From assembly GCA_036311245.1 (NCBI GenBank), contig JAXJQH010000034.1, positions 1 through 5,724 on the forward strand: DNA of 5,724 nucleotides, in the 5' to 3' direction. This document shows positions 4,151 through 5,724 of the stretch, piece by piece (position 1 is the stretch's first letter; every line of letters begins with the position of its first letter). The notes under the pieces were generated by a model, which worked only from the letters and a program-made list of their open reading frames with translations, was not told the DNA's origin and did no database searches. This stretch comes from SIG578 sp036311245. Its GTDB lineage: Bacteria > Bacillota > Clostridia > Oscillospirales > Ruminococcaceae. The position numbers were made by a program, and so were the translations under genes.

Positions 4151-4834
4151 ATGAACAATAATTTTCCAAGAATAATTACCCTATTGCGCAAGGAGCGCAA
4201 AATCACCCAAAAGCAGGCTGCTGCTGATCTCGGCGTTTCTCAGGCACTGCTCTCTCACTATGAAAAAGGAATTCGCGAATGCGGGCTTAATTTCCTCGTT
4301 CGCTGCGCCGATTATTACGGCGTTTCCTGCGATTATCTTTTAGGCAGAAGTCCCGAGCCTTCGGGCAAGACACTGCTCCTAGAGGATATTCCCGCTCCCG
4401 ACGAGCAAAATCGCGATGCGATTATGTCGGGTTCAATTCTTGCAACACTTAACAAAAAGCTTGTTGCAAATTCATTAAATGTCCTTTTTGACCTCTTGGC
4501 AAAATCAGAAAATCACGAACTTTTAAAGCTTGTTTCAGACTCACTCTTTTTAAATGTCTATTCCCTTTTCCGCTTAGTCTTCAGCGCAAACGGCGCAAAC
4601 AAGGCAGAGCTGTTTAAGCTCTCAGAGCGGCTCTATGGCGAGCTTGCCCCCGCCGCAATGCTCAGGGACCAGGCTTACATACGCTCAAGTTTGGGCGATA
4701 AGGACAGCGTTAACACAGAAAAGCTTTCCATCTCAACCGACAGTCTTTCTAAGGATTACCCCTTATTTGCTACCTCACTGTTTAATCTTATTAAAAACGC
4801 TGAAATTTCCCTTGAGGAAATTTCAAAGCACTAA
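4151..4834 (+). CDS. XRE-family transcriptional regulator with helical C-terminal domain (227 aa)
   Basis: The N-terminal domain (residues 7-65) is a clear XRE helix-turn-helix: ITLLRKERKITQKQAAADLGVSQALLSHYEKG, with the recognition helix about 30-38, then FLVRCADYYGVSCDYLLGR, the typical end of such domains in Clostridia. After a proline-rich linker (68-84) comes a 140-residue, mostly helical region rich in Leu, Ser and Asn that I do not recognise. It may bind a ligand or form dimers. The start is supported by AGGTGA (4136-4141) nine bases upstream. The gene has a strong promoter of its own and ends at a shared terminator, so it is monocistronic. Its neighbours (histidine phosphatase, mscL) do not reveal its targets. 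It is not similar to the smaller XRE protein beyond the DNA-binding domain. Confidence 0.9.
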   Translation: MNNNFPRIITLLRKERKITQKQAAADLGVSQALLSHYEKGIRECGLNFLVRCADYYGVSCDYLLGRSPEPSGKTLLLEDIPAPDEQNRDAIMSGSILATLNKKLVANSLNVLFDLLAKSENHELLKLVSDSLFLNVYSLFRLVFSANGANKAELFKLSERLYGELAPAAMLRDQAYIRSSLGDKDSVNTEKLSISTDSLSKDYPLFATSLFNLIKNAEISLEEISKH

Positions 4835-4843
4835 ATAAAAAGC

Positions 4844-4872
4844 AAAAACGGCAGCTACGCTGCCGTTTTTTT
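4844..4872. terminator. Bidirectional terminator between the XRE regulator and mscL
   Basis: A 12-bp perfect stem, AAAAACGGCAGC (4844-4855) with GCTGCCGTTTTT (4859-4870), has a three-base loop, a T run on the plus strand and a matching A run on the left. It lies 10 bases after the XRE stop and 6 bases before the mscL stop, so it ends both convergent genes. Confidence 0.92.
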
Positions 4873-4877
4873 GTTTA

Positions 4878-5363
4878 TTAGTTGTTCTTTTCTTTAAGAA
4901 GGTCGCGGATTTCAGTAAGAAGTGCCTGCTCAGCAGTAATTTCGGGCTCTGCAGCTTCTTCTGCTGCTTCCTCCTCAGCCTCTTCCTTTTTCCTGAGCTT
5001 TTCAGCAGTTTCCTTAACCTTGTTCTGGAATGCAAGGATAACTCTAAGAGCTACAAAAATAGAAAATGCAACGATAAGGAAGTCGATTATTGTCTGAATA
5101 AACAGACCATATCTGATAGCGCTTTCTGCAACTGTTTCGACGCCGCCCTCAAAGGCGGCGGGGGAGATTACATATTTCCACTCTGTTACATCAAGTCCGC
5201 CCATAAGAATGCTGATTGCAGGCATAATGATGTCGTTTACAAGGCTGGTGATAATCTTATTGAATGCGGCACCAATGATAACAGCGGTTGCCATATCAAT
5301 AACATTACCCTTGGCAATAAAATTCTTAAAATCCTCAAAAAACTTTTTCATATGTACTTTCAT
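4878..5363 (-). CDS. mscL: Large-conductance mechanosensitive channel MscL (161 aa)
   Basis: MscL forms a homopentameric pore in the cytoplasmic membrane that opens under high tension and releases solutes during hypo-osmotic shock. The match is clear: FIAKGNVIDMATAVIIGAAF (15-34) is the amphipathic start and TM1, then SLVNDIIMPAISILMGGLD (40-58), an external loop (59-85), and TM2 with YGLFIQTIIDFLIVAFSIF (85-103). The C-terminal bundle ends in LLTEIRDLLKEKN (148-160), almost identical to E. coli. Between them is a Glu/Ala-rich linker (about 126-141). The start is uncertain: the ATG at 5361-5363 has AGGAG only three bases away, while the ATG at 5349-5351 (Met5) aligns better with known MscL N-termini but is 15 bases from that site. 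The gene diverges from hrcA and has its own promoter. Confidence 0.97.
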   Translation of the reverse strand: MKVHMKKFFEDFKNFIAKGNVIDMATAVIIGAAFNKIITSLVNDIIMPAISILMGGLDVTEWKYVISPAAFEGGVETVAESAIRYGLFIQTIIDFLIVAFSIFVALRVILAFQNKVKETAEKLRKKEEAEEEAAEEAAEPEITAEQALLTEIRDLLKEKNN

Positions 5364-5384
5364 CCTCTCCTTTTATTATAATCT

Positions 5385-5413
5385 ATATTACTATTTTTAT
5401 CTCTGTTTGTCAA
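5385..5413 (-). promoter_or_regulatory. Promoter of mscL
   Basis: On the minus strand a perfect TTGACA (5408-5413) and TAATAT (5385-5390) are separated by 17 bp. The predicted start near 5378 leaves a short leader of about 15 bases that contains AGGAG. This looks like a constitutive housekeeping promoter. Confidence 0.8.
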
Positions 5414-5517
5414 TTATGCTGCTGTATTTTTAATGGTTATCTTGACCATATTACCTCTGTATCGGAGCGGTGTTATTGTTTTATTTGTAAATTATTTTTA
5501 AACTGTCCCAAAGACTA

Positions 5518-5546
5518 TTGACATAAGGGAAATTTTGGAGTAATCT
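5518..5546 (+). promoter_or_regulatory. Promoter of hrcA
   Basis: A perfect TTGACA (5518-5523) is followed after 17 bp by TAATCT (5541-5546), a weak -10. The predicted start, near 5553, lies within the left arm of the CIRCE operator, the usual arrangement for HrcA-repressed genes. Confidence 0.7.
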
Positions 5547-5550
5547 ATGT

Positions 5551-5577
5551 TTAGCACTCATAGGTAAAGAGTGCTAA
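5551..5577. promoter_or_regulatory. CIRCE operator (HrcA binding site)
   Basis: TTAGCACTC (5551-5559), a 9-bp spacer and GAGTGCTAA (5569-5577) match the CIRCE consensus without mismatch. HrcA dimers bind this site and repress; heat inactivates HrcA, whose refolding depends on GroEL. Here it controls hrcA itself and probably the grpE-dnaK-dnaJ genes expected beyond the window. Confidence 0.97.
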
Positions 5578-5591
5578 ATCGAGGTGTTTAT

Positions 5592-5724
5592 ATGAACTTA
5601 AACAACCGAAAACTTACCGTTCTTTCGCTGATAGCCAAAAGCTATCTCAAAACGGGCGAGCCTGTCGGCTCAAAATCGCTGGTTTCGCAGCTTGGAAGCT
5701 CGGTTTCCTCCGCCACCATCCGCA
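5592..5724 (+). CDS. hrcA: Heat-inducible transcription repressor HrcA, N-terminal 44 residues (3' end outside window)
   Basis: HrcA represses class I heat-shock genes through CIRCE. The visible part is the N-terminal winged-helix region: NRKLTVLSLIAKSYLKTGEPVGSKSL is the conserved opening, followed by SSVSSATIR at the window end, part of the recognition helix (family members continue as NEM-DLE). The start at 5592 follows GAGGTG (5581-5586) by 5 bases, and the CIRCE element lies between promoter and ribosome binding site. The full protein is normally about 340 residues. hrcA usually heads the hrcA-grpE-dnaK-dnaJ operon, so those genes are likely to the right. Confidence 0.97.
   Translation, partial: MNLNNRKLTVLSLIAKSYLKTGEPVGSKSLVSQLGSSVSSATIR

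Noticed and set aside
4882..5097. Plus-strand Ser/Ala-rich open frame
   Set aside because: It is the reverse of the Glu/Ala-rich C-terminal part of MscL.

Overview
The window looks like chromosomal DNA from an endospore-forming, anaerobic member of the Clostridia, probably near the Oscillospiraceae/Ruminococcaceae. The reasons are a SpoIIQ gene beside a SpoIIID gene, a CIRCE-controlled hrcA, AGGAG-type ribosome binding sites, and a mix of moderately GC core genes with AT-rich intergenic DNA. The family assignment is inference; the sporulation genes are read directly from the sequence.

Left part (1-1140): the 3' end of a DUF1292 (YrzB-like) gene, then a promoter, a roughly 185-nt non-coding transcript that I think is 6S RNA, and a bidirectional terminator. 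Convergent to it are two overlapping minus-strand genes. Each encodes one half of a TauE/SafE-type membrane transporter.

Sporulation part (1111-2345): spoIIID on the plus strand with a near-perfect sigma-E promoter, facing spoIIQ on the minus strand. The two end on either side of a hairpin that includes the spoIIID stop codon. SpoIIQ is the forespore half of the channel that spans the intermembrane space of the engulfed forespore. SpoIIID is the mother-cell regulator that acts after sigma-E. A possible sigma-F-type promoter precedes spoIIQ.

AT-rich module (2361-3338): a SLOG/DUF1273-like protein and a small XRE repressor are transcribed divergently from about 127 bp that carries two copies of one palindrome. 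Strong terminators close both sides, so the pair looks like a self-contained, possibly acquired cassette. It is the most interesting part of the window.

Right part (3344-5724): a histidine phosphatase (minus) diverges from a larger XRE regulator of unknown target (plus). The regulator shares a bidirectional terminator with mscL (minus), the large-conductance mechanosensitive channel. mscL diverges from hrcA (plus, cut by the window end), which has a perfect CIRCE operator and heads the usual heat-shock operon. Most genes here are short, singly transcribed units with recognisable promoters, and four intergenic hairpins work as terminators for convergent neighbours or single genes.
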